Shown here in pieces: positions 1-6,450 of a stretch of 9,352 nt of DNA. Position 1 is the first letter of the stretch. Every line of letters begins with the position of its first letter. The position numbers were made by a program, and so were the translations under genes. The stretch is from Pirellulaceae bacterium (GTDB lineage Bacteria > Planctomycetota > Planctomycetia > Pirellulales > Pirellulaceae). The DNA is taken from the NCBI GenBank assembly GCA_020846515.1, contig JADLDX010000917.1, forward strand, positions 1 through 9,352, in the 5' to 3' direction. Below the pieces are notes generated by a model. It did no database searches. It had not been told where the DNA came from and saw only the letters and a program-made list of their open reading frames with translations.

Positions 1-1
1 A

Positions 2-709
2 GCCCATCCGAGCGGACAGGTCGCGGCCAAGACTCAAATATCTTCCTTCATCTGCCCATCAGCACCGATCGGTGCTCGCGATCCACAAGGCTATGGCGCT
101 TGGGATTACATGTTTGTCGACCTGAGCGATGTTAACGAAGCTGTAGGGCCAGGCTTTGGCGAACGTACCATTCCTTCGGGCAGCGCGGCTTGGCTCGCTC
201 AAGTACGCGCCGGCATCCTCGACTGCAATGGTGGTGGCCTGGGAAGATGTACCGACGGTACGTCCAATACGCTGCTGTGTATTGAAGATGCCGGCCGCGC
301 GCATCCGAGCATTGGCACCTTCGGCTCGCTCTCCTCACGTAACACGCCAGTCACTGGTGCAGCGGACCCACTGCCAATGTCGACAGGCCCCAATGGCCGT
401 CGCATGTATGCCTGGGCTGATGCCGACGCTGTGACCAACGGCTATTCCGGTCCCAGCAATGCTATTGCCCCTGCGTCGCGTAGTGCCAAGATCAACAATT
501 ACGCCTCGCCCGTCGGTGGGCCAGCCGGATGTCGCTGGAGCGTCAATAACTGCGGTCCCAACGACGAACCATTCGCCTTCCACACCGGGGGTGTGAACGC
601 AGCCATGGGCGACGGCTCCGTGCGGTTCCTGTCCGACAGCACCGACGGCATCCTGGTCAAGTGGATAGTCGGCGCCAATGACGGCAACATCGCTAACCTA
701 CCAGAGTAA
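2..709 (+). CDS. DUF1559 (SBP_bac_10) protein, C-terminal part
   Basis: The reading frame is open from the first bases of the window, so the N terminus, which in this family carries a type IV pilin-like methylation segment, lies outside. About 235 residues are visible. Family signs are FICPSAP near the start, CTDGTSNTLLCIEDAGR in the middle, and the C-terminal signature FHTGGVNAAMGDGSVRFL. In that last motif the His is followed by nine residues and then Asp-Gly (the H-x9-DG motif). Several Cys residues suggest disulfides and therefore an exported protein (inference). The family is hugely expanded in planctomycetes and its members are thought to be pseudopilin-like or surface proteins; no enzymatic role is known. 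The frame ends at TAA 707-709, 22 bp before a lipoprotein gene with which it is probably co-transcribed. The assignment to the family is firm; the function is not. Confidence 0.93.
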   Translation, partial: AHPSGQVAAKTQISSFICPSAPIGARDPQGYGAWDYMFVDLSDVNEAVGPGFGERTIPSGSAAWLAQVRAGILDCNGGGLGRCTDGTSNTLLCIEDAGRAHPSIGTFGSLSSRNTPVTGAADPLPMSTGPNGRRMYAWADADAVTNGYSGPSNAIAPASRSAKINNYASPVGGPAGCRWSVNNCGPNDEPFAFHTGGVNAAMGDGSVRFLSDSTDGILVKWIVGANDGNIANLPE

Positions 710-731
710 TTTTCGCGAGGTTCTAAGTTTC

Positions 732-1091
732 ATGAATCGATTTCTAATAGCTGTATGCCTACTCTTTTCGTCCATTGGGTGCGGATCAGCTCCCGCACCC
801 ATGGGCGAATCAGTCAGCGTAAGTGGCAAGGTCAGCGATGCGGCAGGCAAACCAGTCGGCGACGTGGTGATCAATTTTCAGCCACTTGAAAATGGCTTTA
901 TGAGAACCATCCCGGTTAAAGCCGATGGCAGCTTCTCCGTCGAGACGCAGCCTGGGAAATATGCCTATTTCTTCACGCCAAAGACCGGCAGCAAGGCAGT
1001 GCCTCCTGCGGCCAGTAAATATGCTGAAGCCAGCTTGGATCGCACCGTGGATATAAACCCAGGCCAACCACTGGACATCAAGCTGCCTTGA
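732..1091 (+). CDS. Small lipoprotein with transthyretin/carboxypeptidase-regulatory-like domain
   Basis: The protein has 119 residues from the ATG at 732. An upstream in-frame start at 678 would overlap the DUF1559 gene and bury the signal peptide, so 732 is preferred; a GCGAGG Shine-Dalgarno-like stretch lies at 715-720. The N terminus is a lipoprotein signal: MNR, a hydrophobic core at residues 4-12, then S-I-G-C with the lipidated Cys at 17. The Ser at position -3 is slightly off consensus. The mature part reads as a single beta-sandwich: VSVSGKVSDAAGKPVGDVVI, then ADGSFSVETQPGKYAYFF, which is the 'kVtd-aGkPv...v-dGsFs...PGkY' pattern of carboxypeptidase-regulatory or transthyretin-like domains. 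It probably sits on a membrane in the periplasm. Such small lipoproteins frequently follow DUF1559 genes in planctomycetes, which suggests joint work in the envelope (inference). No catalytic residues are seen. Confidence 0.85.
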   Translation: MNRFLIAVCLLFSSIGCGSAPAPMGESVSVSGKVSDAAGKPVGDVVINFQPLENGFMRTIPVKADGSFSVETQPGKYAYFFTPKTGSKAVPPAASKYAEASLDRTVDINPGQPLDIKLP

Positions 1092-1199
1092 CCCAGTTTC
1101 CATGCCCCAGCTGCCGCCAGGCTTTGGATCGACTTAAAGCGGTCTTTTCGCGCTAGCCGTCCGGTTCCGACTGTGTTTACTTCGGAGAACAACCGGGCA

Positions 1200-1216
1200 G
1201 CAAGCGCTCCGCTTGC
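1200..1216. repeat. GC-rich hairpin
   Basis: GCAAGCG (1200-1206) and CGCTTGC (1210-1216) are perfect inverse complements around a 3-base loop, CTC. No T run follows, so this is not a convincing intrinsic terminator. It could slow transcripts or protect the 3' end of the DUF1559-lipoprotein mRNA. Confidence 0.45.
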
Positions 1217-1319
1217 GGCGCGAACTTTGCGCTGAATCTAACTCGACGAAATCAACAAACCGCTAGCCCGGGCGGTACCCGCTTACTTGAGAGGGGCCAA
1301 GGCGATCGGAAAGCGGGAA

Positions 1320-1332
1320 GGTGATAATCACC
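1320..1332. promoter_or_regulatory. 13-bp palindrome, operator-like
   Basis: GGTGAT and ATCACC form a perfect 6-bp inverted repeat around a single central A. Its size and symmetry fit a dimeric helix-turn-helix protein site, but it lies about 270 bp upstream of the only nearby candidate promoter. No second copy was noticed in the window. The role is unknown. Confidence 0.25.
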
Positions 1333-1412
1333 ACTAGCGGTTGTCGACTTCATCGCGCTGAGGAGCGTGTCTTCTATACCTTGCCCATTTGGGCGGCTTG
1401 GGGTGAGAAAAT

Positions 1413-1477
1413 AGACTGGGGGGTGCGCCCGGCTCATTGAGGGGCCAAGATAAACCGTGGACGCAACACCCCAGTCT
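1413..1477. repeat. Long-range inverted repeat (9-bp arms)
   Basis: AGACTGGGG at 1413-1421 is perfectly complementary to CCCCAGTCT at 1469-1477, with 47 bases between. An AT pair outside each arm (1411-1412 and 1480-1481) could add pairing across a small bulge. Transcribed RNA could fold into a closed stem with an inner domain, ending about 40 bases before the terminator-like hairpin at 1515. This fits a structured untranslated region or small RNA, but chance cannot be excluded. Confidence 0.4.
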
Positions 1478-1514
1478 CCTATAGACGAACTGCCAGCCAA
1501 GAAAGTAAGGCTCC

Positions 1515-1540
1515 TCGCAACAATTTTTGCGAATTTTTTT
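1515..1540 (+). terminator. Candidate intrinsic terminator
   Basis: TCGCAA (1515-1520) and TTGCGA (1527-1532) form a 6-bp stem around CAATTT, followed by one A and seven T residues (1534-1540). This is the layout of a factor-independent terminator on the + strand, although the stem is short and only half GC. It would isolate the downstream sigma factor promoter from upstream transcription, or end a transcript made within the preceding intergenic region. Confidence 0.45.
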
Positions 1541-1587
1541 GTCCACTACTTTCTGCACACGCCAACATCTTTAACGCAATGTTTAGA

Positions 1588-1615
1588 TTGACATTGCTGC
1601 CACAGGGTTTAGGAT
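1588..1615 (+). promoter_or_regulatory. Candidate housekeeping-type promoter of the sigma factor gene
   Basis: A perfect TTGACA (-35) at 1588-1593 is followed after 16 bp by TAGGAT (-10, four of six consensus bases) at 1610-1615. Transcription would start near 1622, almost on the Shine-Dalgarno-like AGGGAG at 1621-1626, so the leader would be very short. That is a weakness of this prediction. Planctomycete promoters are poorly defined, so the site is only a candidate. Confidence 0.35.
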
Positions 1616-1636
1616 GTCCCAGGGAGCATTACAGCT

Positions 1637-2245
1637 ATGTCCAGCATCGCCTTTCTGCCTGAACCCAACGAAATCATTCTCTCCCGCGCTTCAGCGCTTT
1701 TTTCGCAGGCGCAAGGACAATCCAGTCCAGAGCCCTTGAGCGATCTGCTGGAGTACTATCGCCCTATGCTGGAAAAGCTCAGCCAGAAAAAAGTCGGACG
1801 CCGCTTGGCAACCAAGGTATCGCCCTCCGAAGTTACCCAGATTGCTATCATTAGCGCCGCCCAGCGCTTCACCGAGTTTCGCGGGCACACGGTCGAGCAA
1901 TTCCGAGCCTGGTTGTGCGTCATTTTGGAAAATGCGATCACCGACCATAGCCGACGCTTCCTGACAGCCCGCTGCCGATCGGCCACGCGCGAAACCAGCT
2001 TGCCCACCGACCTGGAGCACCTCGCTTCAGAAAGCCCCAGCCAAATATGCTCCACCCGCGAGCAGGTCTTGAAACTACTCCGCGTGGTGGAAACTCTACC
2101 CTCCGATCTCCGCACCATTGTGCGCATGCGATACCAGCAAGACCTGACGTTCGTCGAGATCGGCCAGTTGCTGGGTTTGTCGACAGCCTCCGTGCGCCGG
2201 CGTTGGTTCCAGGCTGTAGAACAAATCGAACAGGCTATGCTATAA
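1637..2245 (+). CDS. ECF-type RNA polymerase sigma factor, planctomycete group
   Basis: The protein has 202 residues and directs RNA polymerase to a specific promoter set. Region 2 spans about residues 35-110 and contains LLEYYRPMLEKLSQKKVG, then the core-binding and -10-recognition part PSEVTQIAIISAAQRF...FRAWLCVILENAITDHSRR. Region 4 spans about 151-197: LPSDLRTIVRMRYQQDLTFVEIGQLLGLSTASVRRRWFQAVEQI in sequence terms, with the helix-turn-helix from about residue 171 binding the -35 element. No region 3 lies between them, as expected for ECF factors. The ATG has AGGGAG 10 bases upstream. No anti-sigma factor gene is adjacent. Instead a Ser/Thr kinase follows 161 bp downstream, the arrangement described for planctomycete ECF-kinase groups, so control by phosphorylation is likely (inference). 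Target promoters are unknown. Confidence 0.9.
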   Translation: MSSIAFLPEPNEIILSRASALFSQAQGQSSPEPLSDLLEYYRPMLEKLSQKKVGRRLATKVSPSEVTQIAIISAAQRFTEFRGHTVEQFRAWLCVILENAITDHSRRFLTARCRSATRETSLPTDLEHLASESPSQICSTREQVLKLLRVVETLPSDLRTIVRMRYQQDLTFVEIGQLLGLSTASVRRRWFQAVEQIEQAML

Positions 2246-2285
2246 GGGCGTAAGCAAAAACAGGCGTCTGTCTTTGAGTCGGGCT

Positions 2286-2363
2286 CAACCGTGGGCTAGC
2301 GCCCTGCGGCTGATCAGCCGTAGGGCGCTAGCCCACGGTTGTCGGCCCAGATTAAGATCGACG
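2286..2363 (-). repeat. Palindromic intergenic repeat element, copy 1 (complete)
   Basis: Positions 2286-2341 form a near-perfect palindrome with 28-base arms around the central TGATCA. Only one pair is imperfect (G2306 opposite T2321), and that still pairs as G-U in RNA. The outer GGGC (2281-2284) and GCCC (2345-2348) can lengthen the stem. A non-palindromic flank at 2342-2363 gives the element an orientation; read on the minus strand it begins CGTCGATCTTAAT. A second copy with the same flank lies at 5952-6009. The element sits between the sigma factor and kinase genes and, if transcribed, would fold into a very stable hairpin. It lacks a T run. REP- or MITE-like mobility is inferred. Confidence 0.85.
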
Positions 2364-2406
2364 ACCAAAAACAATTCGGGTCAAAGGCATCAAGGCACCC
2401 TTGACG

Positions 2407-5400
2407 ATGGCATCGGAAGACGATCTGGAACGCTCGGCAGCGTTTGACGAGTATTTGCGTCAAAGCGGTGCCAACTCGACGCTGGAGCCTGACGGCCCAG
2501 ATGCCCCTGGTCCAACCCGAGCTGATGTCATTCGCTTGTTGCACGAGGTCTTTCGCTCCGATGCAATGGGGTCGACTCCTGGTACGCCCGCTTCCGAGCC
2601 CTCGGACAATTCTCTCCCGCCGGATCACGTGGGAAGGTTCGAGATCCAGTGCCTGTTGGGTAGCGGTGGGTTCGGCTGCGTCTATCTGGCCGATGACCCA
2701 GTCCTGCATCGTCAGGTTGCCCTAAAAGTTATTCATCCCCACGTGTTACGAAATCCAGCCACACGGTACCGCGTTCTGCGTGAACGCGAAGTGATGGCGA
2801 GACTGCAACATCCCAACATCATCCCGGTTTGGGAAGCTGGCGAAGTCGAGGATCAACTATATATCGTCAGCGAGTATTGCCCCGGCCCTACGCTGGCTCA
2901 ATGGCTAGATCAACACAGACCACCTCTAAACGACCGCCTGGCAGCCGATTGGATATCTCGACTGGCCGATGCCGTGGACCACTCCCATCAACGCGGCGTT
3001 GTGCATCGCGATCTGAAACCTGGCAATATTCTGCTAGAGCCGATGGTTGACACTCACGCTCCGGCCAATCACGCGCCGGATACCCTGACTTCAGCCAACC
3101 TGAAATCAGGCAACCTGACTGCGGTAGACAGTCATCCCGAATCGGACCAATGGCGACCCCGGCTGAGCGACTTTGGACTGGCGAAGTACTTTGACAAGAC
3201 CAACCATGATGCAACCCCGCAAACACAAGCCGGCTTATTCGTCGGTTCACTTGAATATGCCAGTCCCGAGCAAGTGCGAGGGCAAGCTGACGCCATCGGC
3301 CCTGCCAGCGACATCTATTCTTTAGGCGTGTTGTTATTCCAGTTGTTGACTGGTCGGCTGCCTCACACGGCCGACTCAGAATATGAAATGGCGCGCCTGA
3401 TCTGTGATACAGATGCCACCTTCTCGCCTGCAGACCGGCGCCGCCTGCCACGCGACTTACAAGCCATAACTCTCCGGGCTCTTCAACGCTCTCCCGAAAA
3501 ACGCTACGCCTCAGCAGGTGCCTTGCACGCAGACTTGCAACGCTTTCTGTCCGGGCACTCCGTGCTGGCCCGACGCGTCCCCGTCTGGGAACGCGGTTGG
3601 CGATGTGCTTGTCAGCACCCTGGCGTAGCGATCTTGTCGGGACTGTGTTCCCTGCTGGCCGTGCTTTTTTTCGTGCAGTTAATCACCAGCAACCATAGCC
3701 TGACTGAGCAACGAGAGAAACTGCAACAGGCGCTTGCCTTGGCGTCTGAGAAACGATTGGAAGCCGAGACAGAACGTGAAACTGCTCACAAAATGCAGCA
3801 GCGTGCCGAAGAAAGTGAACGTGCCGCCAGCCAAATTAGTTACCGAGCCAACATTCGTTTGGCCTACGATCAATGGCAGTCAGGCAACTATATCAACGCA
3901 CATGAACTGCTCTGTCGATTGACCAACCCGTTGCAACCTGGCGTGGAATGGACTTGGCTCAATCAAACCCTCGGGCGATCTTATTCACGCATCGATGATC
4001 TCCAAGAGCCAGCCTTTGGCCTGACACTAGATCCAAAATCCGGCCACATGCTCAGCGTCAGTGAATCGGGTAAAGTCCGGTGGTGGGACATCCATTCCGG
4101 CAAGCTCAAGCGGGAGTTACAAACAGCCATCGGCGCTCAAGCCCTAGCGATATCGCCGTCAGGTGAAACGCTGGTGGTACCTCACCGCATCATGTCACAA
4201 GCTAAAGCCAGTGCGCTGGAATTGTGGAACCTCACCAACGATACGCGGCATGAAGATCTTTTGCACTATCACTCCACAACCGTCGAATCGCTGGCCTTTT
4301 CGCCTGATGGTCGATTATTGGCATCGGGACCGCGCTACAACGCTGTCATCATCACCAACCTCGAGACGCGAGATTCATTTGCGATTAAGTGCACGCGCCG
4401 CAATCGCCAAGTCTGTTTTTCGCCAGCGAGCGATCGCATCGCGGTGTACGCAGAACACGGAGTCCTTGAAGTTCACGATGTAAAGTTGCGGAAACGAGTG
4501 AGCCGCTTGGAATTCAACGACACATCGGTCATGTCGCATCAGTGGCTGCCTAAGAGCGATCTACTAATCGTCAGCACGGGTGACAAACACCTATCCTTGC
4601 TATCCGCCACCGACGGTACACGTGTTGCGACTGCCCAAGTGCCAATCTCTGGAGAGTCGATCGCGGTTTCTCCGGATGGTCTATTGGTGGCCTTAGGCAG
4701 TACAGATGGTCTCGTTCAAGTCTATAGCGTGGCGGCTTTGCAATCCGGCTCAAAAGATATCACCGTCACCCAACCGCTTCGCGTTCTAGATGGCTATGTT
4801 GCGAGTATCGCCTTCGCGGACAATAACCGCTTGATGGCCAGCGACGAAGAGGGCGGCATGATTCGACTCAATTGCGCACACTCAATCGATACTATTGAAG
4901 AACATCAACACCGTTGGCTCGACGTACACTGGCAGAACGACCAACAGTTAGTCGCCTTCAGCCCGAATGCTGCCCCGCAGTATCGACAGGTGAATCCAAC
5001 AGCTGCCCAACCGGCCACAGCCATCGCCAAGGCACAGGCTGAACACCCAGCGGATAGTCGTGAAGATCTTCATGCGGACGCTCTCTGGACAGATGCATGC
5101 AAGGTTGTCGCTAGTGGTGACCAAAGCCTGTGGGCCAGTATCAATGCCGTCGGCCAGGTCAAAGTCTGGGAGATGCCATCCAAGACCCTGCGCTTTAGCG
5201 TGACTGTCAAACCCGGCAATGCGTTGAAGAAAGAGGATTTGCCTGTGTACGAAGTGTTGATCTCGTCCGACAAGCGATGGGTATTTACGACTGGTGCAAA
5301 CAATTACGTCACAGCGATCAACGCTCAAGATGGTTCGATCGCATGGGAGCACCAACTAACCAATTCCGGCGTGTCGCTGGCAGAAGACTCGACAACCAAC

Positions 5401-5859
5401 CGACTGTTCGTGGGTGGCAACTTCGAAACGCTCAAAGTGTTTCAGATGAATTCGGGAAGTCTACTCAGCGAGCATAATGGCGGCAATGGAACCCAATCGC
5501 TCTGGGTGGACGCAGAACGTCGAAGGTTGATCAGCGGCCATTCCGACGGCAGTTTGCGCATTCGAGATCTATCACGACTTCAAGCCCCGACAATCCACCG
5601 CGGCCCCAGCCATTCCATCAGCGTCATTTCCATGAGCCCCGACCAGCGCACCATCATTAGCGGCGATGAGAACGGTGAGTTGTTTCTGTGGGATGCTTCC
5701 GGTCGACCATACGGTACGATTTATAGTTCGCCCCTGGACTCACCGGTTACCAAAACGCTAAGGTGGTCACCCAATCACCAGTGCTTGGTAGCCCTGATAC
5801 ATCAATCAAACGGCCCTTGTGAACTGGTATTGCTGGGTCGCAACGTTTGTGAACCATAA
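2407..5859 (+). CDS. Membrane Ser/Thr protein kinase with coiled coil and WD40 propellers
   Basis: The protein has 1150 residues from the ATG at 2407. A TTG two codons earlier (2401) is also possible and is better spaced from AAGG at 2392. The N-terminal 76 residues are a variable acidic segment. The Hanks-type kinase domain covers about 77-365: glycine loop GSGGFGCV from 85, ATP-binding Lys107 in VALKV, catalytic Asp202 in HRDLKPGN, metal-binding Asp255 in DFG, then SPEQ and DIYSLGVLLFQLLTGRLP. All key residues are present. About 40 extra residues lie between NILLEP and LSDFG. One membrane helix is at about 406-427, followed by a charged coiled coil at about 434-480. From about 520 to the end come WD40-like blades (for example RWWDI near 558, KVWEM near 920, LFLWDA near 1093), enough for about two propellers. 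The kinase would be cytosolic; which side of the membrane the propellers face is not settled by the sequence. It probably regulates the upstream ECF factor (inference). The gene is bracketed by inverted repeat elements. Confidence 0.95.
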   Translation: MASEDDLERSAAFDEYLRQSGANSTLEPDGPDAPGPTRADVIRLLHEVFRSDAMGSTPGTPASEPSDNSLPPDHVGRFEIQCLLGSGGFGCVYLADDPVLHRQVALKVIHPHVLRNPATRYRVLREREVMARLQHPNIIPVWEAGEVEDQLYIVSEYCPGPTLAQWLDQHRPPLNDRLAADWISRLADAVDHSHQRGVVHRDLKPGNILLEPMVDTHAPANHAPDTLTSANLKSGNLTAVDSHPESDQWRPRLSDFGLAKYFDKTNHDATPQTQAGLFVGSLEYASPEQVRGQADAIGPASDIYSLGVLLFQLLTGRLPHTADSEYEMARLICDTDATFSPADRRRLPRDLQAITLRALQRSPEKRYASAGALHADLQRFLSGHSVLARRVPVWERGWRCACQHPGVAILSGLCSLLAVLFFVQLITSNHSLTEQREKLQQALALASEKRLEAETERETAHKMQQRAEESERAASQISYRANIRLAYDQWQSGNYINAHELLCRLTNPLQPGVEWTWLNQTLGRSYSRIDDLQEPAFGLTLDPKSGHMLSVSESGKVRWWDIHSGKLKRELQTAIGAQALAISPSGETLVVPHRIMSQAKASALELWNLTNDTRHEDLLHYHSTTVESLAFSPDGRLLASGPRYNAVIITNLETRDSFAIKCTRRNRQVCFSPASDRIAVYAEHGVLEVHDVKLRKRVSRLEFNDTSVMSHQWLPKSDLLIVSTGDKHLSLLSATDGTRVATAQVPISGESIAVSPDGLLVALGSTDGLVQVYSVAALQSGSKDITVTQPLRVLDGYVASIAFADNNRLMASDEEGGMIRLNCAHSIDTIEEHQHRWLDVHWQNDQQLVAFSPNAAPQYRQVNPTAAQPATAIAKAQAEHPADSREDLHADALWTDACKVVASGDQSLWASINAVGQVKVWEMPSKTLRFSVTVKPGNALKKEDLPVYEVLISSDKRWVFTTGANNYVTAINAQDGSIAWEHQLTNSGVSLAEDSTTNRLFVGGNFETLKVFQMNSGSLLSEHNGGNGTQSLWVDAERRRLISGHSDGSLRIRDLSRLQAPTIHRGPSHSISVISMSPDQRTIISGDENGELFLWDASGRPYGTIYSSPLDSPVTKTLRWSPNHQCLVALIHQSNGPCELVLLGRNVCEP
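3091..3120 (+). repeat. 15-bp tandem repeat inside the kinase insert
   Basis: Two 15-base units (3091-3105 and 3106-3120) share TCAG-S-CAACCTGA and encode SANLK and SGNLT. The preceding bases, 3084-3090 (CCTGACT), resemble the end of a third unit. The repeat lies in the extra segment between the catalytic loop and the DFG motif, so that segment may have grown by slippage or duplication. Confidence 0.6.
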
Positions 5860-5951
5860 ACACGAACGAACGCTGACCAGTGCAGAAAACCGGCTGCACT
5901 TGTGTCAGGCACCAATGAACTCGATAATACACCCCCAGAGCTTCCATGATG

Positions 5952-6009
5952 CGTCGATCTTAATGTGGGCCGAAAACCGTGGGCTAGCGCCCTGCGGCTG
6001 ATCAGCCGT
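5952..6009 (+). repeat. Palindromic intergenic repeat element, copy 2 (truncated)
   Basis: Positions 5975-6009 are identical over 35 bases to 2287-2321 of copy 1. The preceding flank 5952-5974 matches the reverse complement of the copy 1 flank with two differences. Copy 2 therefore lies in the opposite orientation to copy 1. Its right palindrome arm stops after CAGCCGT and continues into unrelated sequence (TGCCTACC), so the long hairpin cannot form. What remains is a short GGCTGATCAGCC dyad. It lies in the 199-bp gap between the kinase stop and the ArsR gene; apart from this element I see no terminator or clear promoter in that gap. Confidence 0.85.
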
Positions 6010-6058
6010 TGCCTACCATTGATATTGCCTGTGAACTCCATGCTTTGACGATGTGGAA

Positions 6059-6427
6059 ATGAACACTCGTGAGGAACCGGCCGACTTGAGCCAGACTAAC
6101 TTGGAACAGACTAACTCGAGCCAGACTGACTTAGGTAAGATGGAGCAGTGCGCTGGTTACCTGAAAGCTCTAGGCGATCCCGTACGCCTGCAAGTAATTC
6201 GCGCCCTGCGTACCGGTCCGCTCAGCGTCACCGACTTGGCGCTGCTGCTGGACGAAGATGGAGCGAAAGTCTCACATCACCTACGAGTGCTTTACCACGC
6301 AGACCTGGTCACTACGACCCGAGATGGCAAGTTTATTTACTACCAACTCAACACCGAGTTTCTAAAACAACGCACGGCTCGCAAGCTGCTCGACTTTGGC
6401 TGTTGCAAGATCGAGTTACAACCCTAA
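6059..6427 (+). CDS. ArsR/SmtB-family winged-helix transcriptional repressor
   Basis: The protein has 122 residues from the ATG at 6059; a GTG at 6053 is also in frame. The core starts at MEQCAGYLKALGDPVRLQVIRAL (residues 28-50 in sequence terms). It is followed by the helix-turn-helix LSVTDLALLL...KVSHHLRVL (about 55-78) and the wing LVTTTRDGKFIYYQLN (83-98). The arsenic-type ELCVCDL motif in the recognition region is absent. Cys31, Cys115 and Cys116 (in FGCCKIEL) could instead form an N-/C-terminal metal or redox site (inference). The first 27 residues are low-complexity and come from a tandem repeat; translation could also start at the ATG 6140, giving a 95-residue protein close to family core size. 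The gene ends 23 bp before the helicase gene, so co-transcription and repression of its own operon are likely. The ligand is unknown. Confidence 0.88.
   Translation: MNTREEPADLSQTNLEQTNSSQTDLGKMEQCAGYLKALGDPVRLQVIRALRTGPLSVTDLALLLDEDGAKVSHHLRVLYHADLVTTTRDGKFIYYQLNTEFLKQRTARKLLDFGCCKIELQP
6086..6130 (+). repeat. Three 15-bp tandem units at the start of the ArsR gene
   Basis: Units at 6086-6100, 6101-6115 and 6116-6130 share the core CAGACT-R-AC and encode LSQTN, LEQTN and SSQTD. The period is a multiple of three, so copy-number change would keep the frame. The repeat forms the polar N-terminal extension of the repressor, or part of its leader if translation starts at 6140. Confidence 0.75.
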
Positions 6428-6450
6428 GCGGGTGTCTGGCTATTCTGAGC

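Larger units (their letters stand above)
1092..1636. other. 545-bp intergenic region with several structured sites
   Basis: I see no credible gene here; the minus-strand open frames have no recognisable protein character. The stretch contains, in order: a weak hairpin just after the lipoprotein gene (GCTTT 1121-1125 with AAAGC 1136-1140, followed by TCTTTT); a GC-rich hairpin (1200-1216); a 13-bp palindrome (1320-1332); a long-range inverted repeat (1413-1477); a terminator-like hairpin with a T run (1515-1540); and a candidate promoter (1588-1615) for the sigma factor gene. The 11-bp word GAGGGGCCAAG also occurs twice, near 1290 and near 1439. The density of small symmetries suggests a regulatory or small-RNA region, but nothing here proves transcription. 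Confidence 0.6.

Noticed and set aside
1252..1558. Two overlapping minus-strand open frames in the intergenic region
   Set aside because: No recognisable domain, no good ribosome binding site, and a composition like translated non-coding DNA.
2286..2341. Palindrome as an intrinsic terminator of the sigma factor gene
   Set aside because: No T run follows the stem on either strand and the element recurs elsewhere as a repeat, so a mobile or REP-like nature fits better.
2246..2406. Separate promoter for the kinase gene
   Set aside because: The gap is mostly repeat element; no convincing -35/-10 pair was seen between 2364 and 2400.
2314..2709. Minus-strand open frame of 131 codons ending in NRGLAPYG
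   Set aside because: Its end is translated palindromic repeat and the rest is antisense to the kinase N terminus. No domain or start signal supports it.
2888..3451. Minus-strand open frame of 187 codons
   Set aside because: It lies wholly antisense to the kinase catalytic domain, whose motifs fix the coding strand.
5819..6001. Plus-strand 60-codon open frame ending in ENRGLAPCG
   Set aside because: It overlaps the kinase 3' end in another frame and finishes inside repeat copy 2. Its ending is the translated repeat, a typical source of spurious small proteins.
6010..6058. Promoter and ArsR operator upstream of the repressor gene
   Set aside because: TTGATA at 6019-6024 has no acceptable -10 partner at normal spacing, and no 12-2-12-type dyad was found.
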